Below, piece after piece: positions 1-7,066 of a stretch of DNA of 28,554 nucleotides; position 1 is the first letter of the stretch; each line of letters opens with the position of its first letter. The notes beneath the pieces were generated by a model. That model was not told where the DNA came from. It ran no database searches and worked only from the letters and a program-made list of their open reading frames with translations. The stretch spans positions 1 through 28,554 of the forward strand of contig DGKK01000040.1 of the NCBI GenBank assembly GCA_002387725.1, in the 5' to 3' direction. Position numbers and translations under genes: made by a program. The DNA comes from Nitrospirae bacterium UBA4572. GTDB lineage: Bacteria > Nitrospirota > Leptospirillia > Leptospirillales > Leptospirillaceae.

Positions 1-36
1 GGGAGAAAAAGACTTTTCTTTCGCTCGGGTTCGCGT

Positions 37-71
37 TAGAATGAAAAGATTCCATACCGTAGGAAAACGGT
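37..71 (+). promoter_or_regulatory. Putative rpsA promoter (-10 region) and leader hairpin
   Basis: TAGAAT at 37-42 resembles a sigma70 -10 box, but no convincing -35 lies 16-18 nt upstream. The 14-mer TAGAATGAAAAGAT (37-50) recurs exactly upstream of trxA (13079-13092). An inverted repeat ACCGT (56-60) / ACGGT (67-71) could form a small leader hairpin just before the rpsA ribosome binding site. Confidence 0.4.
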
Positions 72-96
72 GTTGGCAACAGGAGGATCTACTCGC

Positions 97-1731
97 ATGT
101 CACTTTCAAACCAAAACAATCTTAAAGAAGAAGCTGTCGTGGACCAGGATGAAAATCTCGGTCGCGACGAGATGGACCGCCTCTACTCGGAAACCCTTCA
201 GAACTTTGAGGAAGGGGCCGTTGTGGATGGGACGGTCATCGCCGTGCTCCCCACCGAAGTTGTCGTCGATATCGGCTACAAGTCGGAGGGCCACATTGCC
301 AAGTCCGAATTTTCTGATGAGGAAGCGGCGAGCCTGAAACCGGGTGATCGCATCAGCGTCTATCTCGAAGAGAGAGAGGATGCCATGGGCAACCTCGTTC
401 TCTCCAAGGAAAAGGCTGACAGGATGAAGGTGTGGGATTCCCTCGAAGCCCTGTCGGAAAAGGGGGAGGTCCTCGAAGGAAAGGTTATCAGCCGGATCAA
501 GGGCGGCATGACGGTCGACATCGGCCTCAAGGCCTTCCTCCCTGGCTCCCAGATCGACCTTCGTCCGGTTCGGGACATGGATCGCCTTGTGGGACAGCCC
601 ATCCAGGTCCGCATTATCAAGATGAACAAGAAGCGGGGAAACATTATCGTTTCTCGGCGTGTTCTTCTTGAGGAGTGGCGTGATCGGCGGAAGAAGCTGA
701 CCATGGAATCCCTGAAGGAGGGCGAAGTTCTTGAAGGAATTGTCAAGAACATTACCGACTACGGGGCCTTCATCGATCTCGGCGGTGTTGACGGGCTTCT
801 TCATATCACCGATATGTCATGGGGGCGTGTCTCGAGCCCTCAGAACCTGATGGCCGTTGGTGACAAGATCAATGTGATGGTGTTGAAGCATGACAAGGAG
901 ACAGGTCGTGTCTCCCTCGGTCTCAAGCAGCTCAAGAGTGATCCCTGGAGCACGGTGGCTTCCCGTTATCCTGAAGGCTCGAAGGTTCCGGCAAAGGTGG
1001 TGTCGATCACGGATTATGGCGCCTTCCTGGAAATTGAGCCGGGAGTCGAAGGCCTCATGCATATCACGGAGATGAGTTGGAACCATGAGGTCAAGCATCC
1101 GAGCAAGATCATGGCCGTCGGGGATACCGTCGAAGCAAAGGTTCTGAAGATCGACGAAAAGAACCGGAAGATCTCCCTCGGTCTCAAGCAGCTTGGCCCC
1201 AATCCCTGGGACCTCGTTGAAGATCGGTATCCCATCGGAACGATCGTCTCCGGAAAGGTCAAGAGTCTTACCGACTTTGGTGTCTTTGTCGGTCTGGACG
1301 AAGGCATTGACGGATTGATTCATATTTCGGATCTTTCCTGGACTCGTCATGTTCGCCACCCCTCCGAAATGTTCAAGAAGGGACAGAAGGTCGAGGCCAT
1401 TGTCCTGAAGATTGAAAAGGAGCGTCAGCGCCTTTCCCTGGGGTACAAACAGATGGCCTCCGATCCTTGGGAGACAGATATCCCCGAGCGATTCCAGGTC
1501 GGTCAGTCCATGAAGGGCAAGGTAACAAAGGTCATGGATTTTGGCTTCTTCGTGGAAATCGCCGAAGGGGTTGAGGGCCTTGTGCATGTCAGCGAGGTCG
1601 ACTTGCCCAACGGAGAGCGTCTAGACCAGCTCTTCCCGGTCGGGACCGAACTTCAGGTCCGTATTGTCAAGGTCGACAAGGGCGAGCGAAAGATTGGCCT
1701 GTCGGTCAAAGGAGCGGATGAAGGGGCTTAA
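97..1731 (+). CDS. rpsA: 30S ribosomal protein S1
   Basis: Ribosomal protein S1 binds mRNA on the small subunit and helps load leadered transcripts. The 544-residue product has six S1 (OB-fold) repeats at roughly residues 40-104, 124-187, 207-277, 293-364, 380-450 and 467-537, the full number of the 557-residue E. coli protein. Repeats 3-6 carry the typical DYGAF/DFGVF and LLHITDMSW/LIHISDLSW cores; repeats 1 and 2 are divergent, as is usual because they dock to the ribosome rather than bind RNA. I chose ATG 97 because AGGAGG at 81-86 lies 10 nt upstream; an in-frame GTG at 70 would add nine residues with no ribosome binding site. A strong terminator follows at 1820. Confidence 0.97.
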   Translation: MSLSNQNNLKEEAVVDQDENLGRDEMDRLYSETLQNFEEGAVVDGTVIAVLPTEVVVDIGYKSEGHIAKSEFSDEEAASLKPGDRISVYLEEREDAMGNLVLSKEKADRMKVWDSLEALSEKGEVLEGKVISRIKGGMTVDIGLKAFLPGSQIDLRPVRDMDRLVGQPIQVRIIKMNKKRGNIIVSRRVLLEEWRDRRKKLTMESLKEGEVLEGIVKNITDYGAFIDLGGVDGLLHITDMSWGRVSSPQNLMAVGDKINVMVLKHDKETGRVSLGLKQLKSDPWSTVASRYPEGSKVPAKVVSITDYGAFLEIEPGVEGLMHITEMSWNHEVKHPSKIMAVGDTVEAKVLKIDEKNRKISLGLKQLGPNPWDLVEDRYPIGTIVSGKVKSLTDFGVFVGLDEGIDGLIHISDLSWTRHVRHPSEMFKKGQKVEAIVLKIEKERQRLSLGYKQMASDPWETDIPERFQVGQSMKGKVTKVMDFGFFVEIAEGVEGLVHVSEVDLPNGERLDQLFPVGTELQVRIVKVDKGERKIGLSVKGADEGA

Positions 1732-1819
1732 TCCCCTGAGACCCTGATTGCCCTGGCCCGCAGCCTGGACTTCCGGTTTCACCCTACGGAAGGAAAATGG
1801 GACTGGGGCGAGTTGTCCG

Positions 1820-1853
1820 GAGAGGGAAGGAGACTTCCCTCTCTCTCTTTTTT
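1820..1853 (+). terminator. Rho-independent terminator after rpsA
   Basis: A perfect 10-bp stem, GAGAGGGAAG (1820-1829) with CTTCCCTCTC (1834-1843), has a GAGA loop and is followed by TCTC and six T (1848-1853). It ends 14 nt before the chosen sppA start, so it also sits in the sppA leader. A weaker hairpin, CTTCCG/CGGAAG, lies at 1770-1792. Confidence 0.85.
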
Positions 1854-1867
1854 CCTCGGGATATGGG

Positions 1868-2758
1868 ATGCTCTTCAAGAAGATTTTTAGGGCTTTTTTT
1901 GTTATTGTGGTTGTCTTGGGTATCCTTTTCGTTTTGGGGAGAGGTGCGGCCTTCTTTAGCCGTTCTGTTCCCATCGTGGGAGGGGCCGAGATCGGAGTTG
2001 TTCGTATCTCGGGCGTCATTCTTTCCTCACGAAAGCCCATCAGACAGATCCGTGCTTTGGCGCGCGATCCGAGGGTCAAGGCCATTCTTCTCCGGATTGA
2101 CAGTCCGGGAGGAGCCGTCGTGCCCTCTCAGGATATTTATGAAGAGGTGATGAAGGCGAGAAAGTCAGGAAAGCCCGTCATTGCATCGATCGGAACGGTG
2201 GGTGCATCCGGTGCCTATTATATAGCTTCTGCCTGTGATCGTATTATTGCCTCTCCCGGCTCTTTGACGGGAAGTATCGGGGTCATTATGGAACTGGCCC
2301 AGTTTGAAGATCTGATGAAAAAGATTGGTGTCCAAAGTGAGGTCATGAAGAGTGGTTCTCTCAAGGATGCCGGCTCACCCTTTCGTCCGATGACGCCGGA
2401 AGAGAAGGCATATCTTCAGTCTGTCCTGGATGAAATGCATCGCCAGTTCATTCGGGACGTTGCCAAGGGCCGCCATCTTCAGGTGTCGGCGATTGAACCA
2501 TTGGCGGATGGACGTGTCTTTACCGGTGCCTCAGCCATTGGAAACCATCTCGTCGATTCTTTGGGTGACTACAATGATGCTCTTGATGAGGCCGCCAAAA
2601 TGGCCCATATATCTGGGAAGCCGGTGGTTCGGCGCTTTCCGGAAAAAAGCTTTTTAGACAAGATGGTGTCTTCCCAGGTCGGACATCTCTGGGAAACACT
2701 GGGGAAGGAATCCTTCGGATTTTGGTCTGTCATGCCGGAGTTTTCCGGTGTCCGATAG
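1868..2758 (+). CDS. sppA: Signal peptide peptidase SppA (short form)
   Basis: This membrane-anchored serine protease degrades signal peptides left after secretion; the family uses a Ser/Lys dyad. The 296-residue protein is the short, single-domain form, as in Bacillus, not the duplicated 67K form of E. coli. An N-terminal anchor (about residues 5-30) is followed by the crotonase-like S49 fold with LLRIDSPGG. The nucleophile region is VGASGAYYIAS, and the likely general base is the Lys in SGSLKDAG. Reading can be extended upstream to 1748, but that segment spans the rpsA terminator and is not protein-like; ATG 1868 begins directly with the hydrophobic anchor. The ribosome binding site is weak (GGGA, 1858-1861). 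Confidence 0.92.
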   Translation: MLFKKIFRAFFVIVVVLGILFVLGRGAAFFSRSVPIVGGAEIGVVRISGVILSSRKPIRQIRALARDPRVKAILLRIDSPGGAVVPSQDIYEEVMKARKSGKPVIASIGTVGASGAYYIASACDRIIASPGSLTGSIGVIMELAQFEDLMKKIGVQSEVMKSGSLKDAGSPFRPMTPEEKAYLQSVLDEMHRQFIRDVAKGRHLQVSAIEPLADGRVFTGASAIGNHLVDSLGDYNDALDEAAKMAHISGKPVVRRFPEKSFLDKMVSSQVGHLWETLGKESFGFWSVMPEFSGVR

Positions 2759-2802
2759 TCTTTATCCATTCTCAAGCGGTAGGGAAGGAGTGTTGGGAAT
2801 CC

Positions 2803-3093
2803 ATGACCAAAGGTGAGCTTGTGCAAAAACTGGCCAGACAGTTTCCTGGAATTCGTCGGGAAGATGCACGCATCATGATTGATCTCTTCCTCGAGTCGAT
2901 GAAGGAAGGATTGCGGGAAGGGGATACGGTTGAGCTTCGCGACTTCGGTGTTCTCCGGGTGCGGACACGATCGGAGCGAAAGGCTCGGAACCCTCGGACC
3001 GGAACCTCGGTGGTTGTTGGCTCGAAGAAGGTTCCCTATTTCAAGCAGAGCCGAATTCTGAAGGCAATGCTCAAATCCAAGCCAGCAGAGTAA
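2803..3093 (+). CDS. HU/IHF family DNA-bending protein
   Basis: A 96-residue member of the HU/IHF family, which bends DNA as a dimer and organises the nucleoid. It shows the N-terminal helices (MTKGELVQKLA), the GDTVELRDFGVLRV strand pair and the beta-arm motif ARNPRTG, whose proline intercalates into DNA. The end (VPYFKQSRILKAML) departs from the usual FKPGKxL: the glycine-lysine pair is replaced. ATG 2803 is preceded by GGGAAGGAG (2782-2790). An in-frame upstream ATG at 2722 would overlap sppA and add 27 residues foreign to the family. Whether it is homodimeric HU or an IHF subunit cannot be settled; the sequence leans to the IHF-alpha-like type common in non-enterobacteria. Confidence 0.9.
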   Translation: MTKGELVQKLARQFPGIRREDARIMIDLFLESMKEGLREGDTVELRDFGVLRVRTRSERKARNPRTGTSVVVGSKKVPYFKQSRILKAMLKSKPAE

Positions 3094-3099
3094 TACCTC

Positions 3100-4434
3100 A
3101 TGTTTGAAAGTCTGACAGGCCGTCTTGAAGGAATCTTCAAGAAGCTTACCGGGCGCGGCGGGCTGACAGAGCAGCTCGTGGGGGAAACCCTCGAAGAAAT
3201 TCGGGTGGCACTTCTCGAAGCGGACGTGAGTCTCGATGTCGTCAAGTCCTTTACTGAGGGCCTTTCCGCAAGGCTTGTTGGGCAGGCCCAAAAGTCAGGG
3301 CTGACGGGCGCCCAGCAGGTCATTGCCGAGGTCTACCAGGAGATGGTCCATATTCTGGGGGACCACCGCGCGACCATCGCCCTTGCCTCAAAGCCGCCGA
3401 CAATCATCTTCATGATGGGACTTCAGGGGTCGGGAAAGACAACCACCGCAGCAAAGCTGGCCTTGCACTTCAAGGGACAGAACCGGCGTGTTCTTCTTGT
3501 GGCTAGCGACCTGGCCCGTCTGGCGGCCATCGATCAGCTCAAGGTTCTGGGCGAACAGATTGGCGTTCCCGTTCTGCTTCCTCCTGACGGGACCACCCGC
3601 CCTTCCGATCTCTACCCCCTCGTGAAGCGTCGTGTGATAGAGGGAATGTATGAAGTCGTGATTGTGGATACCGCAGGACGTCTCACTGTTGACTCGGCCT
3701 TGATGGGAGAGCTCAAGGAACTTCGTCGCCTCTATTCTCCCAAGGAATGCCTCTTGGTTGTGGATGCCATGCAAGGGCAGGAGGCTGTAGGCGTTGCCAA
3801 GACCTTCGATGCGGAAATCGGGGTTGATGGTGTGGTCTTTACCAAGCTTGATGGCGATACGCGTGGTGGTGCGGTTCTCTCGATCCGACAGGTCCTGAAG
3901 AAACCGATCAAGTTTGTCGGGATGGGGGAGAAGCTCGATCGCCTTGAGGCCTTTTTCCCTGACCGCATGGCCTCCCGGATCATTGGAATGGGGGATATTC
4001 AGACCCTTCTTGAGAAGGCCAAGAATGTTGTCTCCCAGGACGAGGCTGAGGCTCTTGCCCGCAAGATGGGCAAGAACAAGATGGATCTTGATGACTTCCT
4101 GCAGCAAATCCAGAGCATGAAGAAGATCGGTTCCATCGACGACCTGATGGGGATGATCCCCGGCGCCGCCTCGCTAAAAGCGAAGATCGACATGGGCGTC
4201 ATGGAGGCAGAGCTCAAGCGTGTCGAGGCGATGATCTTTTCTATGACAAAGAAGGAACGCGCCAATCCGGACCTCATTGATGGGAATCGTAGAAAAAGAA
4301 TTGCGCAAGGGTCAGGAACGAGTGTGCAGCAGGTCAACCAGCTTCTGCGCCAGTTCGACCAGGCCCGTCGAATGATGAAGACGGCCCTCAAGACAAAAGG
4401 AAGCCGATCACTCAGGTCGATGTTTCCGTTTTGA
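3100..4434 (+). CDS. ffh: Signal recognition particle GTPase Ffh (SRP54)
   Basis: Ffh binds signal sequences on nascent membrane proteins and, with 4.5S RNA and FtsY, delivers ribosomes to the Sec translocon. The 444 residues show the N domain (about 1-90), the G domain with P-loop GLQGSGKTT, VDTAGR, TKLDGDTRGG and the closing GMGEKLDRLEAFFPDRMASRI, and the methionine-rich M domain with the RNA-binding segment GSGTSVQQVNQLLRQF. One oddity: the insertion-box motif, usually DxxRPAAxxQL, reads DLARLAAIDQL, so proline is replaced by leucine. It starts 6 nt after the HU/IHF stop and is followed by rpsP, a common arrangement. Confidence 0.97.
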   Translation: MFESLTGRLEGIFKKLTGRGGLTEQLVGETLEEIRVALLEADVSLDVVKSFTEGLSARLVGQAQKSGLTGAQQVIAEVYQEMVHILGDHRATIALASKPPTIIFMMGLQGSGKTTTAAKLALHFKGQNRRVLLVASDLARLAAIDQLKVLGEQIGVPVLLPPDGTTRPSDLYPLVKRRVIEGMYEVVIVDTAGRLTVDSALMGELKELRRLYSPKECLLVVDAMQGQEAVGVAKTFDAEIGVDGVVFTKLDGDTRGGAVLSIRQVLKKPIKFVGMGEKLDRLEAFFPDRMASRIIGMGDIQTLLEKAKNVVSQDEAEALARKMGKNKMDLDDFLQQIQSMKKIGSIDDLMGMIPGAASLKAKIDMGVMEAELKRVEAMIFSMTKKERANPDLIDGNRRKRIAQGSGTSVQQVNQLLRQFDQARRMMKTALKTKGSRSLRSMFPF

Positions 4435-4447
4435 CAATCACAACAGG

Positions 4448-4469
4448 CTCCTGATAACGATATCGGGAG
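4448..4469 (+). promoter_or_regulatory. Hairpin between ffh and rpsP
   Basis: CTCCTGATA (4448-4456) pairs with TATCGGGAG (4461-4469), including one G-U, around an ACGA tetraloop. No T-run follows, so it is not a terminator. It ends a few nucleotides before the rpsP ribosome binding site (TAAGGAG, about 4475-4481) and may affect mRNA processing or translation. Confidence 0.45.
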
Positions 4470-4486
4470 AAATGTAAGGAGAATTC

Positions 4487-4732
4487 ATGGCTGTTCATAT
4501 CAGACTCGCCCGGCATGGTCGCAGGAAGATGCCGGTTTACAGAATTGTTGTTGCCGATTCCCGTATGCCTCGGGATGGACGGTTCATCGAGGTAGTCGGA
4601 ACCTATGCCCCTCAGCAGTCCGACGGCGAGCTTCGAATTAATCAGGAGAAGGTCGACAGCTGGGTTTCCAAGGGAGCCGTTCCCACGGATACCGTGGCCC
4701 GTCTGATCAAGAGAGCCGCGTCAAAATCCTAG
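4487..4732 (+). CDS. rpsP: 30S ribosomal protein S16
   Basis: A complete S16 of 81 residues. The N-terminus (VHIRLARHGRRKMPVYRIVV, then ADSRMPRDGRFIEVVGTY) is diagnostic, and the C-terminal GAVPTDTVARLIKRA is typical. S16 is an early-binding small-subunit protein needed for 30S assembly. ATG 4487 has TAAGGAG 5 nt upstream. In many bacteria a small KH-domain RNA-binding gene lies between rpsP and rimM; here only 31 nt separate them and no such gene fits. Confidence 0.97.
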   Translation: MAVHIRLARHGRRKMPVYRIVVADSRMPRDGRFIEVVGTYAPQQSDGELRINQEKVDSWVSKGAVPTDTVARLIKRAASKS

Positions 4733-4763
4733 GGGAGACACGACGATTCAGAGAGAGGAACCG

Positions 4764-5312
4764 GTGAAGGCGACAGCCCTTCTTGTGGGTCGGATGGGTC
4801 GATCCTTTGGGGTTGTCGGCTATGGACGTGTTCATCTCCTCTCGGATAACCCCAACAGGTTCTATGGGGATGTCGGTCAGTCCTTCCTCTTGCGAACTCC
4901 TTCCAGGGGCGGGAAGCAAGGTCTTCGGAACCGCAGGCTTCTTCTTGAAGATGCGATGGACAAGTCGGGATCTCTTCTGGTGAAATGGAAAGGTTTTGAC
5001 TCTCCGGAGTCTCTTCGCGAAATTGTTGGGTGGGAGATTTTCTGGGAAGGGGAGGACGATTGGGTTCCAGATGATCCAGAGATCGAAAGGCTCGACGATC
5101 TCGTCGGATTTGTTGTTCGGGATTGCGACGACGAACAGGCGGTCGGTTTCATCAGCGGCTACTATGACAGGCCAGGCCAGGATCTTCTCGCGATAGAAAC
5201 AGCAACAGGTCAGGAAGTTCTCTGTCCCTTTGTCCTGGAGCTCGTTCCCAAGGTCGACAGGGGGAACAGGGAGGTCTTCGTCCGTTGGAGCATTGTCGGC
5301 ACATCGGGGTGA
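4764..5312 (+). CDS. rimM: 16S rRNA processing protein RimM
   Basis: RimM is an assembly factor that binds S19 in the 30S head and helps 16S rRNA maturation. The 182-residue product has the N-terminal beta-barrel (LLVGRMGRSFGVVGYGRV, LLVKWKGFDSPESL) and the C-terminal PRC-barrel region (DDLVGFVVRD, VLCPFVLELVPKVD). The N-terminal G-x-x-G pattern is slightly divergent. It starts with GTG 4764 behind GAGAGAGG (4751-4758). Its last 28 nt overlap trmD, consistent with coupled translation in the rpsP-rimM-trmD-rplS operon. Confidence 0.93.
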   Translation: MKATALLVGRMGRSFGVVGYGRVHLLSDNPNRFYGDVGQSFLLRTPSRGGKQGLRNRRLLLEDAMDKSGSLLVKWKGFDSPESLREIVGWEIFWEGEDDWVPDDPEIERLDDLVGFVVRDCDDEQAVGFISGYYDRPGQDLLAIETATGQEVLCPFVLELVPKVDRGNREVFVRWSIVGTSG

Positions 5313-6013
5313 TCACCCTTTTTCCCGAGATGCTGAAGAGCGTTCTTGGCACCAGCATCCCAGACAGGGCTCGGCAAAAAGGTCTTGTGGAGTATCATAT
5401 TTGGGATCTGCGCTCATTTGGCATCGGATCCTATCATTCCGTTGATGACTACCCTTTTGGGGGCGGCGGCGGCATGGTCCTGAAGCCGGAGCCGATTTCA
5501 GCGGCGCTGGATGTGGCGATTCCTGAACTGGAAACACTTTCGGACGGAAAGCTTCCGAGGCTTGTTTATCCCTCCCCGCAGGGAAAGGTCTTTGTCCAGA
5601 CGGTGGCAAAGTCCTGGTCGGAAGATGCTCGGCCGATTATTTTTCTCTGCGGCCATTACGAAGGGGTCGACCAAAGGATTCTCGACAGTTATCCCTTTGA
5701 AGAATGGTCATGTGGGGACTATGTTCTCTCGGGCGGGGAGTTGCCCTTCGCGCTCATGGTCGATGCGGTGGTGCGGCTCATTCCGGGAGTCCTGTCCAAT
5801 GCAGACTCTCCGCAGAACGAAACATTTTCTAACGGATCGTTCGACTTTCCACAATATACCCGCCCCCGGGTTTTTCGGGGACGGGAGGTTCCTCCCGTTC
5901 TTCTGTCGGGAAACCATGAGGCCATCAAATCCTTCCGGGAAGATCTCGCCCGGAAAAAACAACAGGAAGTTCGTCCCGACCTCGGAGAGGCCAAGTCGGG
6001 GATTTCCGTTTAA
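5285..6013 (+). CDS. trmD: tRNA (guanine37-N1)-methyltransferase
   Basis: TrmD methylates G37 next to the anticodon with AdoMet and prevents +1 frameshifting. The 242 residues contain the trefoil-knot (SPOUT) motifs GGGGGMVLKPEPI, LCGHYEGVDQR and GDYVLSGGELP, then the C-terminal PQYTRP and VPPVLLSGNHEAI segments. The start is unusual: TTG 5285, inside rimM, has GGGAGGT (5269-5275) 9 nt upstream, whereas the alternative GTG 5309 (reading MITLFPEM) has no ribosome binding site. The TTG start places about the usual number of residues before ITLFPEM. Confidence 0.95.
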   Translation: MEHCRHIGVITLFPEMLKSVLGTSIPDRARQKGLVEYHIWDLRSFGIGSYHSVDDYPFGGGGGMVLKPEPISAALDVAIPELETLSDGKLPRLVYPSPQGKVFVQTVAKSWSEDARPIIFLCGHYEGVDQRILDSYPFEEWSCGDYVLSGGELPFALMVDAVVRLIPGVLSNADSPQNETFSNGSFDFPQYTRPRVFRGREVPPVLLSGNHEAIKSFREDLARKKQQEVRPDLGEAKSGISV

Positions 6014-6048
6014 CCACGCCATCTTGGATGGCGAAAATGAGGTGTGTG

Positions 6049-6399
6049 ATGCAGGTTCTTGACCAGGTCGAACAACTATTCATGAAGGAAACCACCCCTG
6101 CGGTCAATGTCGGTGACACTGTTAGGGTCCACAGCAAGGTCGTTGAAGGGGAAAAGGAGCGCATCCAGGTTTTTGAGGGTGTTGTGATTGGACTTCGTGG
6201 CGGCGGGACCCGGGCCATGATGACCGTTCGCAAGATTTCCTTTGGTGTGGGTGTGGAGAGAACCTTCCCCCTGCATTCTCCCCAGGTGATCAAGATTGAC
6301 CGTGTTCGTTCGGGTCGCGTCCGCCGCGCCAAGCTCTACTTCCTTCGGGACAAGAAGGGAAAGGCTGCTCGCCTCAAAGAGGTCAAGAACGAGGAATAG
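6049..6399 (+). CDS. rplS: 50S ribosomal protein L19
   Basis: L19 sits at the interface between the subunits. The 116-residue product matches the family length (115 in E. coli) and shows VNVGDTVRVHSKV, RIQVFEGVVIGLRGGG, VERTFPLHSPQV and RRAKLYFLRDKKGKAARLKE. I chose ATG 6049, with TGAGGTG (6038-6044) just upstream. In-frame ATGs at 6037 and 6028 would add four or seven residues not expected in the family. It is the last ribosomal gene of the operon; rnhB follows after about 80 nt. Confidence 0.94.
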   Translation: MQVLDQVEQLFMKETTPAVNVGDTVRVHSKVVEGEKERIQVFEGVVIGLRGGGTRAMMTVRKISFGVGVERTFPLHSPQVIKIDRVRSGRVRRAKLYFLRDKKGKAARLKEVKNEE

Positions 6400-6478
6400 C
6401 CCGCTCTCTTCCCCTCCCTTTCCCGATGGCTCATGGGAGGACTCCCTCCTCTCTTCGGGGGGGGGGAGGGCTCTTGTT

Positions 6479-7066
6479 GTGGGGGTCGATGAAGTGGGGA
6501 GAGGCCCTCTAGCTGGTCCGGTTGTGGCAGCATGTGTGTTTTTTTCTGCACCGGTGTCCCGTCTCTCCCGGCTGGGGATTGCCGATTCAAAGAGCCTCTC
6601 TTCAGACAGACGTGATGAGCTTTCCCGTCTGATCCATACCGAGGCCGATCATGTGTCCCTCGGATGGTCCAGTGTTGATGAGGTCAATGAACTGAATGTT
6701 CGGCAGGCAACATTTTTGGCCATGAATCGGGCATTGCAGCAGCTCCCGCCTTTCTTGATGAGAGATTCCCGGCTTTGCGTAGCCGTTGATGGGCGCGACA
6801 AAATTCCGGGGGTTGAGATCCAACAGAGGACAGTTGTGGGTGGAGATAGAACCGTTCTCTCTGTTGCAGCTGCTTCGATTGTGGCCAAGGTTGCCCGAGA
6901 TTCCTATATGGAAAAGCTTGATGCGCTCTTTCCGGGATATGGCTTCGCTAAACATAAGGGATATGGCACGGAGGAGCACCGAAACGCCATTCTCCGACTT
7001 GGACTCTCTCCCCATCACCGGCCCCTCTTTTGCCGGAAGTTACTGACGCAGGCAAAATCCCGATGA
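6479..7066 (+). CDS. rnhB: Ribonuclease HII
   Basis: RNase HII removes single ribonucleotides and RNA primers from DNA. All active-site regions are present: GVDEVGRGPLAGPVV at the N-terminus, VAVDGRD, and AAASIVAKVARD, followed by the HKGYGT and HHRPLF segments. The family begins only a few residues before GxDEVGRG. GTG 6479, preceded by GGGAGGG (6464-6470) with an 8-nt gap, gives a normal 195-residue protein. The frame stays open upstream to 6296 but overlaps rplS. A run of ten G (6457-6466) lies directly before the ribosome binding site; a one-base length change would put an upstream ATG (6433) in frame. The stop overlaps the next start (ATGA). Confidence 0.92.
   Translation: MGVDEVGRGPLAGPVVAACVFFSAPVSRLSRLGIADSKSLSSDRRDELSRLIHTEADHVSLGWSSVDEVNELNVRQATFLAMNRALQQLPPFLMRDSRLCVAVDGRDKIPGVEIQQRTVVGGDRTVLSVAAASIVAKVARDSYMEKLDALFPGYGFAKHKGYGTEEHRNAILRLGLSPHHRPLFCRKLLTQAKSR

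Noticed and set aside
1748..1867. Longer sppA beginning at 1748
   Set aside because: The extra 40 residues are encoded across the rpsA terminator stem and are not typical of the family.
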